Source of the DNA: Leucobacter luti
Lineage (GTDB): Bacteria > Actinomycetota > Actinomycetes > Actinomycetales > Microbacteriaceae
Direction of reading: 5' to 3'
Length of the DNA: 64,000 nt
Assembly (NCBI RefSeq): GCF_019464495.1
Contig: NZ_CP080492.1
Coordinates: forward strand, 2,232,001 to 2,296,000
The notes below the pieces were generated by a model. The model worked only from the letters and a program-made list of their open reading frames with translations, was not told the DNA's origin and did not search any database. The position numbers and the translations under genes were made by a program. This document shows, piece after piece, positions 1-7,612 of the stretch (its first letter is position 1; each line of letters begins with the position of its first letter).

Positions 1-343
1 CGGACGTCCGGGTTTCGAAAATCCGGTTCTTTGACAGCCCCTTCGATGCCTGTGATCGTGGGTACTCTGTGTCGTGCAGCGGTGTCAGCAGTGCCGCATC
101 TTCCGCGTGGCCTGTGGCGCTCGGAGAATCTCGCTGATCTGAATCGTTTCCGGAGTGGTCCTGCGACTGGTGTGGTGAAGGAGGTGAGTTCTGTAGCAGG
201 AGTACTTCCGTTGGAGGATGTGAACCTCTTGCCGGGGCGGACGACTCTGCTTCGAAGTGAGGACGCAGACGCTGCCGACACTGGCATGGGTGACCCTGCG
301 CGTAGGCTCAGAGATGTGAGCTGGCGCTCGCGAAGCCGAGGCG
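1..343. other. No supported gene; left edge of window
   Basis: This stretch lies downstream of the TetR gene, which reads leftward. One rightward open frame crosses it, but its product has no recognisable domain and it runs into the TetR gene on the other strand, so I treat it as chance. I see no strong hairpin or repeat. It may be the 3' flank of a gene beyond the window edge. Confidence 0.5.
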
Positions 344-973
344 TCACTTCGATATCGCGCTCACGGATCCTCCGAGGCCGCGAATGATGAAGTCGGCGCC
401 CGCGCGCGCTTCAGCAGCCGGATCGGTGCTGAGCCCCTCCGCGTGAAAGGAGATGTGCGCGAGCACCTGCCACGCGACCTGCTCCTGGGAGAGTCGGAGG
501 TTCTGCTCCGGGAACTCCCCAGCCGCGACGCCCTGGGCAATGAGCGTGCGGAGGTTCGTGTAGAGCCGGCGAGACTTGTCGGCCCAGACCTCGAACCCCG
601 GGGTGGTGAGGATGTCAACACTGTGAATGCCCGCAAGCACGTAGGGCATCTGGTGGATCTCGGTGAGGTCCCACACCAGATACTCGTGCAGCCTGGCGGC
701 GGGTGAACCGCTTCTCGCAACTGCCGTGTCGGACGCGAGGAGTGTGTCGTCCAGGCTGATCGCGAGGAGCGCTTGCAAAATCGCAGCTTTATTGGCGAAA
801 AAGTGGAAGAGGCTGGGCTGCTGAATGCCGACTTGAGCGGCGATCTCGCGAGTGGACGTGCCCTTGTAGCCCTGCTTCCAAAACAGCTGGGAGGCCGCTA
901 CCAGGATGTCGTGTTTCGTTCCACTGGCAGCGGTCCTCCACGTCGAGGGCGGGGGTGTGTCGCTATCGAACAC
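344..973 (-). CDS. TetR/AcrR family transcriptional regulator
   Basis: A 209-residue protein with an N-terminal helix-turn-helix of TetR type at about residues 18-68; the recognition-helix region reads VGIQQPSLFHFFANKAAIL. The rest is a helical ligand-binding and dimerisation domain. It starts at a GTG and is the last gene of a leftward operon (nitrilase, membrane protein, TetR), with only a 22-base gap before it. The two copies of a 14-bp palindrome in front of that operon (2432-2480) are the obvious candidate binding sites, so I infer that it represses both the nitrilase operon and the divergent permease and responds to their substrate. The ligand is not known. Confidence 0.85.
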   Translation of the reverse strand: MFDSDTPPPSTWRTAASGTKHDILVAASQLFWKQGYKGTSTREIAAQVGIQQPSLFHFFANKAAILQALLAISLDDTLLASDTAVARSGSPAARLHEYLVWDLTEIHQMPYVLAGIHSVDILTTPGFEVWADKSRRLYTNLRTLIAQGVAAGEFPEQNLRLSQEQVAWQVLAHISFHAEGLSTDPAAEARAGADFIIRGLGGSVSAISK

Positions 974-994
974 GTGATCGGCCTCGCTCGTCAG

Positions 995-1396
995 TCATCC
1001 CACTAGCGTAGCGATCTGCCAGACGCACGCACCCACGAGCCCGAGGCACAGGCTGCAGAACGACACGAATGACACGAGTTTGAACCACCCGGTCGCTGCA
1101 ATGGACTTCGAGAATGCCATGGGGAGAAAGGTGAGCGGGTTGATGATCCCGCCGAGGGCGGCGGGGATGCTCAGCCAGTCCGGGAGTGTGGGCACCGCGA
1201 GGCCGACGAACCCGATGACGCAGCCCATGATGATCCAATCGAGGTGAAGTTGCTGCACACGTCGAGGGTCGACGACTCCGAGGCGCCGCAGCGACTCTGG
1301 TGCATCGACGGCTGCGAGCAGCGCGAAGCCGGAGATGCCGCCCAGTGCGACCGAGCAGAGGCCGACGACAACGAGCAGCTCACTCCCCACGATCAT
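995..1396 (-). CDS. Small four-helix membrane protein in nitrilase operon
   Basis: About 133 residues with four predicted membrane helices: near residues 1-25, 50-73, 77-97 and 105-128. Helix 2 carries a His-Leu-Asp motif at its start, and helix 3 carries an Asn-Pro. The ATG at 1396 lies inside the end of the nitrilase gene (overlap 17 bases), so translation is probably coupled; a TTG at 1408 is an alternative start. Size, helix number and a His near helix 2 are loosely like small membrane isomerases (styrene oxide isomerase or hydroxylaminobenzene mutase type), but I cannot claim homology. Its place between a nitrilase and the regulator suggests a job in the same pathway. Confidence 0.7.
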   Translation of the reverse strand: MIVGSELLVVVGLCSVALGGISGFALLAAVDAPESLRRLGVVDPRRVQQLHLDWIIMGCVIGFVGLAVPTLPDWLSIPAALGGIINPLTFLPMAFSKSIAATGWFKLVSFVSFCSLCLGLVGACVWQIATLVG

Positions 1397-2396
1397 CACC
1401 GTGCTCAACGCTGGGTGCGGTCACGAGCTCTCGGGGGATCCGGGTGACCGGGCTGCGACGTTCGGCCCGGACACGGAGGTCGAAGATGTCGGGTCTGCCG
1501 TAGTGTCCATTGACGTCGAGGGCGTAGTGCTCGTCAGGGATCACCGCGAGGTCGAGTTCCCGCACAAAGACGCCCTCATTGCCGTACTGCGGTTCGAGGA
1601 TCCAGGATCCATCCGGTGCGATGATGCACGAGCCACCATCAAAAAACGGGCCAGTTTCTCCAGACCCCGCGCCCAGCTGGAACGCCTCTTGGAGCGCGGC
1701 TGGCACGGCCTCGCGTGGAAGATACTGGGCGGCCGCGAGCACAAATGTGCGCCCCTCATAGGCGTAGGACCGGGAGGCGAGGAGATGTGCCTCCGGGAAG
1801 TCCGGCCAGGCGGCGACGTGGATTTGCTCCTCGGTGGCGTGTGCCGCGGCGCGGGCCAGTGGGTTCCAGTGCTCCCAGCAGATCAGTCCGCCCAGGCGCC
1901 CGTGCGGCGTGTCGACGGCTCCCAAGCCTGCTGCGTCACCGGGGGCGTGCACGAGCTTCTCGGTGAGCGTGGGGGTCGTCTTCCGGTGCACGTTGACGGT
2001 CCGGCCGTCGGTCCCAATCGTGATCAGGGAGTTGAAGACCGTCCCTGAATGGGGCGAGGAGCGTTCATTGGCCCCGATCACGACCACAGCATCGTGTGCG
2101 CGCGCTGCGGTGCGAAGTGGGGAGAGATCATCGTTGACGCTGTGGCCATCCGCGCCGGCACGGAGCACGACGGACTCGCGCAGGAGATCGCCATAGAGTT
2201 TTCGTCCTGTCGGATCACTCCATCCTGCGTGTCCGAATGCCCAAGCGGGGTAACCGCCGAGCCACGTTTCCGCGAACACTATGATCCGTGCGCCTGCTCG
2301 GGCGGCTTCGGCGACGGCGTCAGCTGCTGCGCGTACTCCGGTGTGGGCGTCAAGGATGAGCGGCGTGATCTGGGCGATCGCAACGGTTGTGCGCAT
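1380..2396 (-). CDS. Nitrilase (carbon-nitrogen hydrolase superfamily)
   Basis: A 338-residue protein that should hydrolyse a nitrile to a carboxylic acid and ammonia in the cytoplasm. The catalytic triad is visible: Glu43 (FAETWLGGYP), Lys139 (HRKTTPT) and Cys173 (GLICWEHWNPL). The CWEHxNPL signature is that of true nitrilases rather than amidases or ureidopropionases. The ATG at 2396 is preceded by AAGGAAA on the minus strand. It is the first gene of a leftward operon with the small membrane protein and TetR, and it faces an amino-acid-type permease across a shared operator region. I infer uptake of a nitrile or its acid/amine relative followed by hydrolysis. The substrate is unknown. Confidence 0.9.
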   Translation of the reverse strand: MRTTVAIAQITPLILDAHTGVRAAADAVAEAARAGARIIVFAETWLGGYPAWAFGHAGWSDPTGRKLYGDLLRESVVLRAGADGHSVNDDLSPLRTAARAHDAVVVIGANERSSPHSGTVFNSLITIGTDGRTVNVHRKTTPTLTEKLVHAPGDAAGLGAVDTPHGRLGGLICWEHWNPLARAAAHATEEQIHVAAWPDFPEAHLLASRSYAYEGRTFVLAAAQYLPREAVPAALQEAFQLGAGSGETGPFFDGGSCIIAPDGSWILEPQYGNEGVFVRELDLAVIPDEHYALDVNGHYGRPDIFDLRVRAERRSPVTRIPRELVTAPSVEHGDDRGE

Positions 2397-2431
2397 AGGT
2401 GGATTTCCTTACTGACTTGCACGACTGTGGG

Positions 2432-2480
2432 CCTATCAAGTGATAGTCTTTCGTTTCGAGTCAGGCTATCACTTGATAGG
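2432..2480. promoter_or_regulatory. Two palindromic operators between nitrilase and permease
   Basis: CCTATCAAGTGATAG (2432-2446) and its exact reverse complement CTATCACTTGATAGG (2466-2480). Each copy is itself a near-palindrome of the form CTATCA-NN-TGATAG. Their centres are 33 bp apart, about three helical turns, so dimers would bind the same face. They fill the gap between two divergent genes, and the local regulator is of TetR type. Binding is inferred. Confidence 0.8.
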
Positions 2481-2508
2481 CCAATCGACGCAAAGGAGCG
2501 GAGTCGCC

Positions 2509-3999
2509 ATGATGGATCAGGTCACAGCCGAGCAGGCAGAGCCTGTGAGAGGCCCTCGCGCGACTGCGCACGAGGGCACCCCACAGCTACGCCGCGGCCT
2601 CGGCATCGTCAGCATGCTCTCGATTGGAGTGGCGACGGTTGCACCCGTTGTTGGGCTCTACTCGATCTTCTCGCTCGGCATGGTCACCGCGGGGCCATGG
2701 TGGATCTGGCCACTCCTGATCTCACTGGGATGCCAGTTGCTTGTGGCGGTCGTCTACGCGGGGCTGGCGCGACGAATCCCCATTACTGGTGGCCCATTCC
2801 AGTGGGCGCGCCGTCTTGTGGGGCCGAAATACGCGTGGTTCACGGGTGTGATGTACCTGATTGCGGTATCGGCGGCCCTCACCACGGTCGCATACCTGGC
2901 GGCGCCCTGGATGAGCAATCTGTTCTTCGGGGTCACCGTTACCGGGCCAGCCGCGCTGCTGTGGAGTGCCGGCCTCTTGCTCCTCGGCCTGCTCATAAAC
3001 TGTCAGGGCCTTCGGGTGACGAAGGCGGTCATCAACATCGGCATCCTGTGTGAAGTGCTCGCGTCGATCGCCCTGGGAATTGTCTTGCTCCTTGCGTTCC
3101 AGCATCAGCCCTGGGAAGTCTTTGCCTGGGAGAGCAGCCAGGTGATCGTGGGGCAACCGCTCGAACTGATTCCAGCGGCGATGACCGCCTTGGCCGTGTG
3201 TGGCTGGGCGTTCGTGGGCTTCGATGCGAGCGCTTCAGTGGTTGAAGAGGCGCACGGCTCGGGTGCGACGGCTGCGAAGGCGATCGTGGGAGCCACCGCG
3301 CTTGTTGGTGGGATCGTGCTGATGGTCGCCGTGGCTGTGATCCTGGCAACCCGGGACCTTCCCGCGCTGACACGGGGTGAAGTGGCGGATCCGGTGTTGG
3401 ATGCGGTGACCAGCAACCTGGGGCCGATGGCAGAGAAGCCGTTCCTGCTCCTCGTTGCCATCACATTCTTTGCGTGTGTGCTCTCAATGCAGACGTATCT
3501 GGGGCGAGTGTACTTCGCTATTGCCCGCGAGGATGCACTGCCTGCAAAGCTGAGACTCGCACAGGTCTCCGCACGAACCGGGATTCCTGTGCGCGCGATC
3601 TCGGCGGCCACGGTGGTGGCGCTGTGCGGACTGTTGTTGGGTCTGAGTGACGGTGCAATGGGGACGATGATCCGATTCGGCACGGGTGGCCTCTACATCG
3701 TGTTCACCCTCGTGGTTGCTGCGGTGGTGTTCGCCCAGGTGTCAGGGCGGTGGGCGCCGTGGCGCATCGGCACGAAGTGGCAGGAGCGGTGGTTCTCGGT
3801 GATTTCTGGTGCTGCGCTGCTGTGGCTCGGGTGTGAAACGATCAACATCGCTTGGCCGCGTCCGGAATTGGCGGCCCCCGGGGCGAGCCCGGCCGAGGTG
3901 TGGTCGGTGGTGTGGGTGTTCGGGGGGTTTGCAATCATCGCACTTCTCGCCCTGCTGATTGCGCGACCCCACGCGCGGCTTCGGAGGCTTGAGCGTTGA
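2509..3999 (+). CDS. APC superfamily amino acid/amine permease
   Basis: A 496-residue integral membrane protein with about twelve hydrophobic segments and the helix-1 pattern of the amino acid-polyamine-organocation family (GIVSMLSIGVATVAPVVGLY). I place the start at the ATG at 2509, with AAAGGAGCG just upstream; an earlier in-frame ATG at 2440 would lie inside the operator. It is divergent from the nitrilase operon and shares its double operator, so it probably imports the substrate of that pathway or exports its product. Family membership is clear; the transported compound is not. Confidence 0.87.
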   Translation: MMDQVTAEQAEPVRGPRATAHEGTPQLRRGLGIVSMLSIGVATVAPVVGLYSIFSLGMVTAGPWWIWPLLISLGCQLLVAVVYAGLARRIPITGGPFQWARRLVGPKYAWFTGVMYLIAVSAALTTVAYLAAPWMSNLFFGVTVTGPAALLWSAGLLLLGLLINCQGLRVTKAVINIGILCEVLASIALGIVLLLAFQHQPWEVFAWESSQVIVGQPLELIPAAMTALAVCGWAFVGFDASASVVEEAHGSGATAAKAIVGATALVGGIVLMVAVAVILATRDLPALTRGEVADPVLDAVTSNLGPMAEKPFLLLVAITFFACVLSMQTYLGRVYFAIAREDALPAKLRLAQVSARTGIPVRAISAATVVALCGLLLGLSDGAMGTMIRFGTGGLYIVFTLVVAAVVFAQVSGRWAPWRIGTKWQERWFSVISGAALLWLGCETINIAWPRPELAAPGASPAEVWSVVWVFGGFAIIALLALLIARPHARLRRLER

Positions 4000-4020
4000 G
4001 CAGCGCATGCCCCCCGCGCT

Positions 4021-4785
4021 CTAGTGCGTCAGGATCTCGGGACCGTGCTCAGTGATGAGCACGGTGTGCTCGCTGTGCGCGGCGCGGGCGCCGGTCGCGC
4101 TGCGGAGTGTCCAACCATCGGTATCCGTGACGAGCTGATCGGTGTCCGCCATGACCCACGGCTCGAGCGCGAGCATCAATCCGGGGCGGAGTCGGTAGCC
4201 TCGCCCCGGGCGTCCGCTGTTCGCCACGTGCGGCGCCTGATGCATCGTCGTCCCGATCCCGTGCCCGCCGAACTCGAGGTTGACCGGATATCCAGCCCCG
4301 GAGAGCACGGTGCCAATCGCGTGTGAGATATCTCCGATGCGGGCTCCGGGCTGCGCTGCCGCCACCGCGGCTGCGAGCGCTTCTTCGGTGGTCGCGATCA
4401 TGCGGAGATCCTCGGGATCTGTGGCAGTGCCGATGAGAAAGCTCACCGCGGCGTCCGCAGCGATCCCGTCCTGCAGCACTGCGAGGTCGAGGGTGAGGAG
4501 ATCGCCGTCCGCGAGTCGATAGTCGCGCGGCCTCCCGTGCAGCACCGCGTCGTTCACTGCGGTGCAGATGTAGTGGCCGAAGGGGCCGCGCCCGAACGAT
4601 GGCGCGTAGTCGACGTAGCACGACTGAGCGCCGGCATCGAGGATCATCTGCTGCGCCCAGCGATCGATGTCGAGCAGGTTCGTGCCCACTCGGCAGCGCT
4701 GCCGGAGGGCCTCCAGGATGCCGCCAACGAGACGGCCGCTCACTCGGGCACGCTCGATTTCTCTGTCGTTCAGTATCTCGATCAT
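4021..4785 (-). CDS. map: Methionine aminopeptidase-like M24 peptidase
   Basis: A 254-residue type I methionine aminopeptidase fold, which removes the initiator Met from new proteins. The five metal ligands are in place: Asp100, Asp111, His175, Glu208 and Glu239. There is no N-terminal zinc-finger extension. The ATG at 4785 follows GGGAG at good spacing; a TTG 15 bases upstream is less likely. It is divergent from a small XRE regulator across a 63-base gap holding two copies of ATACCGGTAT. A regulated aminopeptidase paired with its own regulator suggests a secondary copy rather than the housekeeping enzyme, which is usually near secY/adk. Confidence 0.88.
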   Translation of the reverse strand: MIEILNDREIERARVSGRLVGGILEALRQRCRVGTNLLDIDRWAQQMILDAGAQSCYVDYAPSFGRGPFGHYICTAVNDAVLHGRPRDYRLADGDLLTLDLAVLQDGIAADAAVSFLIGTATDPEDLRMIATTEEALAAAVAAAQPGARIGDISHAIGTVLSGAGYPVNLEFGGHGIGTTMHQAPHVANSGRPGRGYRLRPGLMLALEPWVMADTDQLVTDTDGWTLRSATGARAAHSEHTVLITEHGPEILTH

Positions 4786-4809
4786 CTGCGGGTCTCCCAA
4801 GCTCCAATA

Positions 4810-4836
4810 ACTATACCGGTATGACTATACCGGTAT
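4810..4836. promoter_or_regulatory. Tandem ATACCGGTAT palindromes, divergent operator
   Basis: The 13-mer ACTATACCGGTAT occurs twice head to tail (4810-4822, 4824-4836). Each copy contains the perfect palindrome ATACCGGTAT (4813-4822, 4827-4836). On the minus strand each copy supplies a TATAGT -10-like element for the aminopeptidase. On the plus strand the second copy lies just before TAGAAT (4837-4842), the -10 of the XRE gene. A dimeric repressor bound here would shut both promoters; the XRE protein is the natural candidate. Confidence 0.7.
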
Positions 4837-4848
4837 TAGAATGGGTGC

Positions 4849-5124
4849 ATGGTTCGATTGCCACTCACACAGGATGAAGTCGCTCGGGGTCAGCGCATCG
4901 GCGCACTGCTGCGACAGGCTCGCGGAGCGCGCTCAATGCTGGAGGTCTCGCTCGCGGCGGGCATCTCACCCGAAACGCTGCGCAAGATTGAATCAGGGCG
5001 AATCGCGACACCGGCATTTTCGACCGTTGCTGGGATCGCGGCAACGCTGGACCTTTCACTTGACCAGCTCTGGGGTGAGGCTTCGCAGGATCGGGCCGGC
5101 GCGATGGCGACCGGAGCCGGCTAG
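4849..5124 (+). CDS. XRE-family regulator paired with aminopeptidase
   Basis: A 91-residue protein that is almost entirely a Cro/CI-type helix-turn-helix (about residues 14-70; LAAGISPETLRKIESGRIAT is the DNA-reading part). There is no Shine-Dalgarno; TAGAAT ends six bases before the ATG, so the mRNA is probably leaderless. It is divergent from the aminopeptidase and adjacent to tandem palindromes. I infer an autorepressor that also controls the aminopeptidase. What it senses is unknown, and the small size leaves no separate ligand domain. Confidence 0.82.
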   Translation: MVRLPLTQDEVARGQRIGALLRQARGARSMLEVSLAAGISPETLRKIESGRIATPAFSTVAGIAATLDLSLDQLWGEASQDRAGAMATGAG

Positions 5125-5153
5125 CGCGCCGTTCACCCGCGTACGCTGAACAC

Positions 5154-5471
5154 ATGACAGCCCCAGATCCCACAGCACCAGCGTCCCTCGGCGAAGTGCG
5201 TGAGCAGATCGACGCCCTCGACCGACGCATCGTCGAGCTCATTGCCGAGCGCCAACAGTGGGTGGTCGCGGCGGGCTCGCTGAAATCGGACGAACAGGGT
5301 GTGCGTGCACCGGCGCGAGTGGATCAAGTGATCGCGAAAGTGCGTGGGCTTGCCACCGAAGCTGGCGCATCTCCCGAAGTGGTCGAGCGCAGCTACCGCG
5401 CCATGATTGGCGCGTTCATCGAACTCGAACTCGCACATCTTCAGGGGGTTCATCCGACTGCGTCGCGGTGA
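5154..5471 (+). CDS. Chorismate mutase, AroQ type
   Basis: A 105-residue all-helical protein that would turn chorismate into prephenate for Phe/Tyr synthesis. The opening VREQIDALDRRIVELIAER is the AroQ signature with its active-site Arg. The length fits a stand-alone cytoplasmic enzyme with no signal peptide. TACGCT ends six bases before the ATG, so it looks leaderless. It follows the XRE gene by 29 bases but has its own -10, so it need not be co-regulated. I judge it functional. Confidence 0.87.
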   Translation: MTAPDPTAPASLGEVREQIDALDRRIVELIAERQQWVVAAGSLKSDEQGVRAPARVDQVIAKVRGLATEAGASPEVVERSYRAMIGAFIELELAHLQGVHPTASR

Positions 5472-5552
5472 ACGCGCCGATCGACGCGCACAGCCAGAGT
5501 CGCAGCCCAGAAACCTCTGCAGAGTGTCTGCGGTGTCCGCTAGTCTCCGACT

Positions 5553-7427
5553 ATGAGTATGGGCGGCGGAATGGGCGGCCGAGGCGGCCGCGTCTCTGGC
5601 GGTGACGCGGAGCGGCAGCGCGAGCTCAATAGTCAAGCGCCGAAGGTCGCGAGGCTCGGACATCGGATCGCGGAGCTGTTCCGTCCATACCGCGCGCCGC
5701 TCGCTGTGATCATCACGCTGGTCATCATTTCCGCGGCAATCGCGATCCTGCCGCCGCTCATCACGCAGCGAGTCTTCGATGACGGACTCTTCCCGCTCGA
5801 CGGCAGCGGGCCGAATATGCCGGTGCTCGGCTGGCTCGTACTTGCCATGATTATTGTCTTCATCGTTTCGTCCGGGCTCGGGATCGTGCAGACCTACTTC
5901 ACCGCCCGGGTCGGTAATCGAGTTATGGGCGACCTGAGGGTCAAACTGTTCTCGCACCTGCAGGCGATGGAGCTGGGCTTCTTCACGCGCACGAAAACAG
6001 GCATCATTCAGTCCCGCCTGCAAAACGACGTCGGTGGTGTGGCAAACGTGCTCACCAATACCGTGTCGAACATCATCGGCAATACCGTGACGGTCGTCGC
6101 TGCCGCGGTCGCCATGATCCTGCTGAGCTGGCAGCTCACACTCGTGGCCGTTGTGCTGATGCCCATTCTGGTGATCGCGCAGCGCCGCGTTGGCCAAGTG
6201 CGCGCTCGGATCGCCGGGCGCACCCAAGAATCCCTGTCTGAGATGACCGCCATTACACAGGAGGCGCTCTCGGTCTCCGGCGTGCTGCTCGCAAAGACCT
6301 ACTCACGCCAGGGCGCTGAGACCGAGCGCTACGCAGGCGAGAATCGGAACCAGATCGCGCTGCAGGTGCAGCAGACCATGAGCGGCCAGGTGTTCTTCGC
6401 CCTCGTGCAAGTATTTCTATCCGCAGTGCCGGCGATTGTGTATCTCGTCTCCGGTTGGCTCATGACGCAGGCCATCGGCACAGACTTCGATCCAGGGATC
6501 ACAGCGGGCACCATCGTCGCATTCACGACGGTCCAGTCGCGGCTCCTGTTCCCCCTCATGGCGCTGATGCGGATCGCGCTCGACTTGCAGACCTCGAGTG
6601 CCCTGTTCGCCCGCATCTTCGAGTACCTCGATCTGAAGCCCGCGATCGTCGATGCGCCGGGCGCAAAAGAACCGTCTGATGCGCCTGGCCGCGGTGGCAA
6701 GATCGAGTTTGACGAGGTCACCTTCCGATACCCGGACGCGCGTGAGGAGGACCGGCCCACCCTCGACAGGATCTCATTCACGGTCGAACCCGGCGAGTTC
6801 GTCGCATTCGTCGGAGCCTCCGGATCAGGGAAGACGACGATCGGTTCCCTGATCCCGCGCCTCTATGATGCCTCGGGCGGTTCGGTGCGGTACGGCGGAG
6901 ACGATGTGAAAGTGCTCGCGCAGGAGGCGCTGATGGATCGCATTGGCGTCGTGACGCAGGAGGCGTACCTGTTCCACGCCTCGATCGCCGCCAACCTGCG
7001 CTACGCGAAGCCGGACGCGACGCTTGACGAGCTTGAGCAGGCCGCGCGCCAGGCGAATATCCACGACACCATCGCGAGCTTTGCCGAGGGCTACGACACG
7101 ATCGTCGGAGAGCGCGGCTACCGGCTTTCCGGCGGAGAGAAGCAACGCATCGCCATCGCCCGCGTGCTGCTGAAGAACCCGCGTGTGCTCGTGCTCGATG
7201 AAGCGACCAGTGCGCTCGACACCGTCAACGAGCGCATCGTGCAGCACGCGCTCGAAGACGCGCGCAGCGGCCGCACCACGATTGCGATCGCGCACCGCCT
7301 CTCGACCGTTGTTGATGCCGATCGCATCTACGTTGTCGGCGCAGGGCGGATCCTGGAGCAAGGCTCGCACACAGAACTTCTGGAGCTCGACGGCGCGTAT
7401 GCAGAGCTGTACCAACAGCAACAATAG
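5553..7427 (+). CDS. ABC exporter, fused permease and ATPase
   Basis: A 624-residue half-transporter of the multidrug/lipid exporter type. A glycine- and arginine-rich N-terminus is followed by six membrane helices (about residues 45-340) and one nucleotide-binding domain. Walker A GASGSGKTT is near residue 421, the signature LSGGEKQR near 525, Walker B VLVLDEAT near 545, and the switch histidine is in IAHRLST. It should work as a homodimer or with a partner; no second half-transporter is adjacent. TAGTCT ends six bases before the ATG, so the start is probably leaderless. The cargo cannot be read from the sequence. Confidence 0.9.
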   Translation: MSMGGGMGGRGGRVSGGDAERQRELNSQAPKVARLGHRIAELFRPYRAPLAVIITLVIISAAIAILPPLITQRVFDDGLFPLDGSGPNMPVLGWLVLAMIIVFIVSSGLGIVQTYFTARVGNRVMGDLRVKLFSHLQAMELGFFTRTKTGIIQSRLQNDVGGVANVLTNTVSNIIGNTVTVVAAAVAMILLSWQLTLVAVVLMPILVIAQRRVGQVRARIAGRTQESLSEMTAITQEALSVSGVLLAKTYSRQGAETERYAGENRNQIALQVQQTMSGQVFFALVQVFLSAVPAIVYLVSGWLMTQAIGTDFDPGITAGTIVAFTTVQSRLLFPLMALMRIALDLQTSSALFARIFEYLDLKPAIVDAPGAKEPSDAPGRGGKIEFDEVTFRYPDAREEDRPTLDRISFTVEPGEFVAFVGASGSGKTTIGSLIPRLYDASGGSVRYGGDDVKVLAQEALMDRIGVVTQEAYLFHASIAANLRYAKPDATLDELEQAARQANIHDTIASFAEGYDTIVGERGYRLSGGEKQRIAIARVLLKNPRVLVLDEATSALDTVNERIVQHALEDARSGRTTIAIAHRLSTVVDADRIYVVGAGRILEQGSHTELLELDGAYAELYQQQQ

Positions 7428-7612
7428 GAATCCTGAGCCCCGCGGGGCGACCACCCGTTGCCTGCGCACCGTCAGTGCACGGCGCGGCACGCGCGCGGGA
7501 TCCGATGTCCGAGACCTCACGTGAACCGGGGCTGATGCGCCGCTCTTTCCGAGTGCTGGAACGTGTCGCATCGTGAGTAGAGACGCCCGCGGGCCGGAGT
7601 AGGATGCTGCGT

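Noticed and set aside
31..387. 118-codon frame at the left edge
   Set aside because: No recognisable protein, overlap with the TetR gene on the other strand, and no ribosome site.
2049..3053. 334-codon rightward open frame over the nitrilase start and permease
   Set aside because: It lies antisense to the nitrilase and out of frame with the permease, both of which have clear motifs, and it crosses the operator region.
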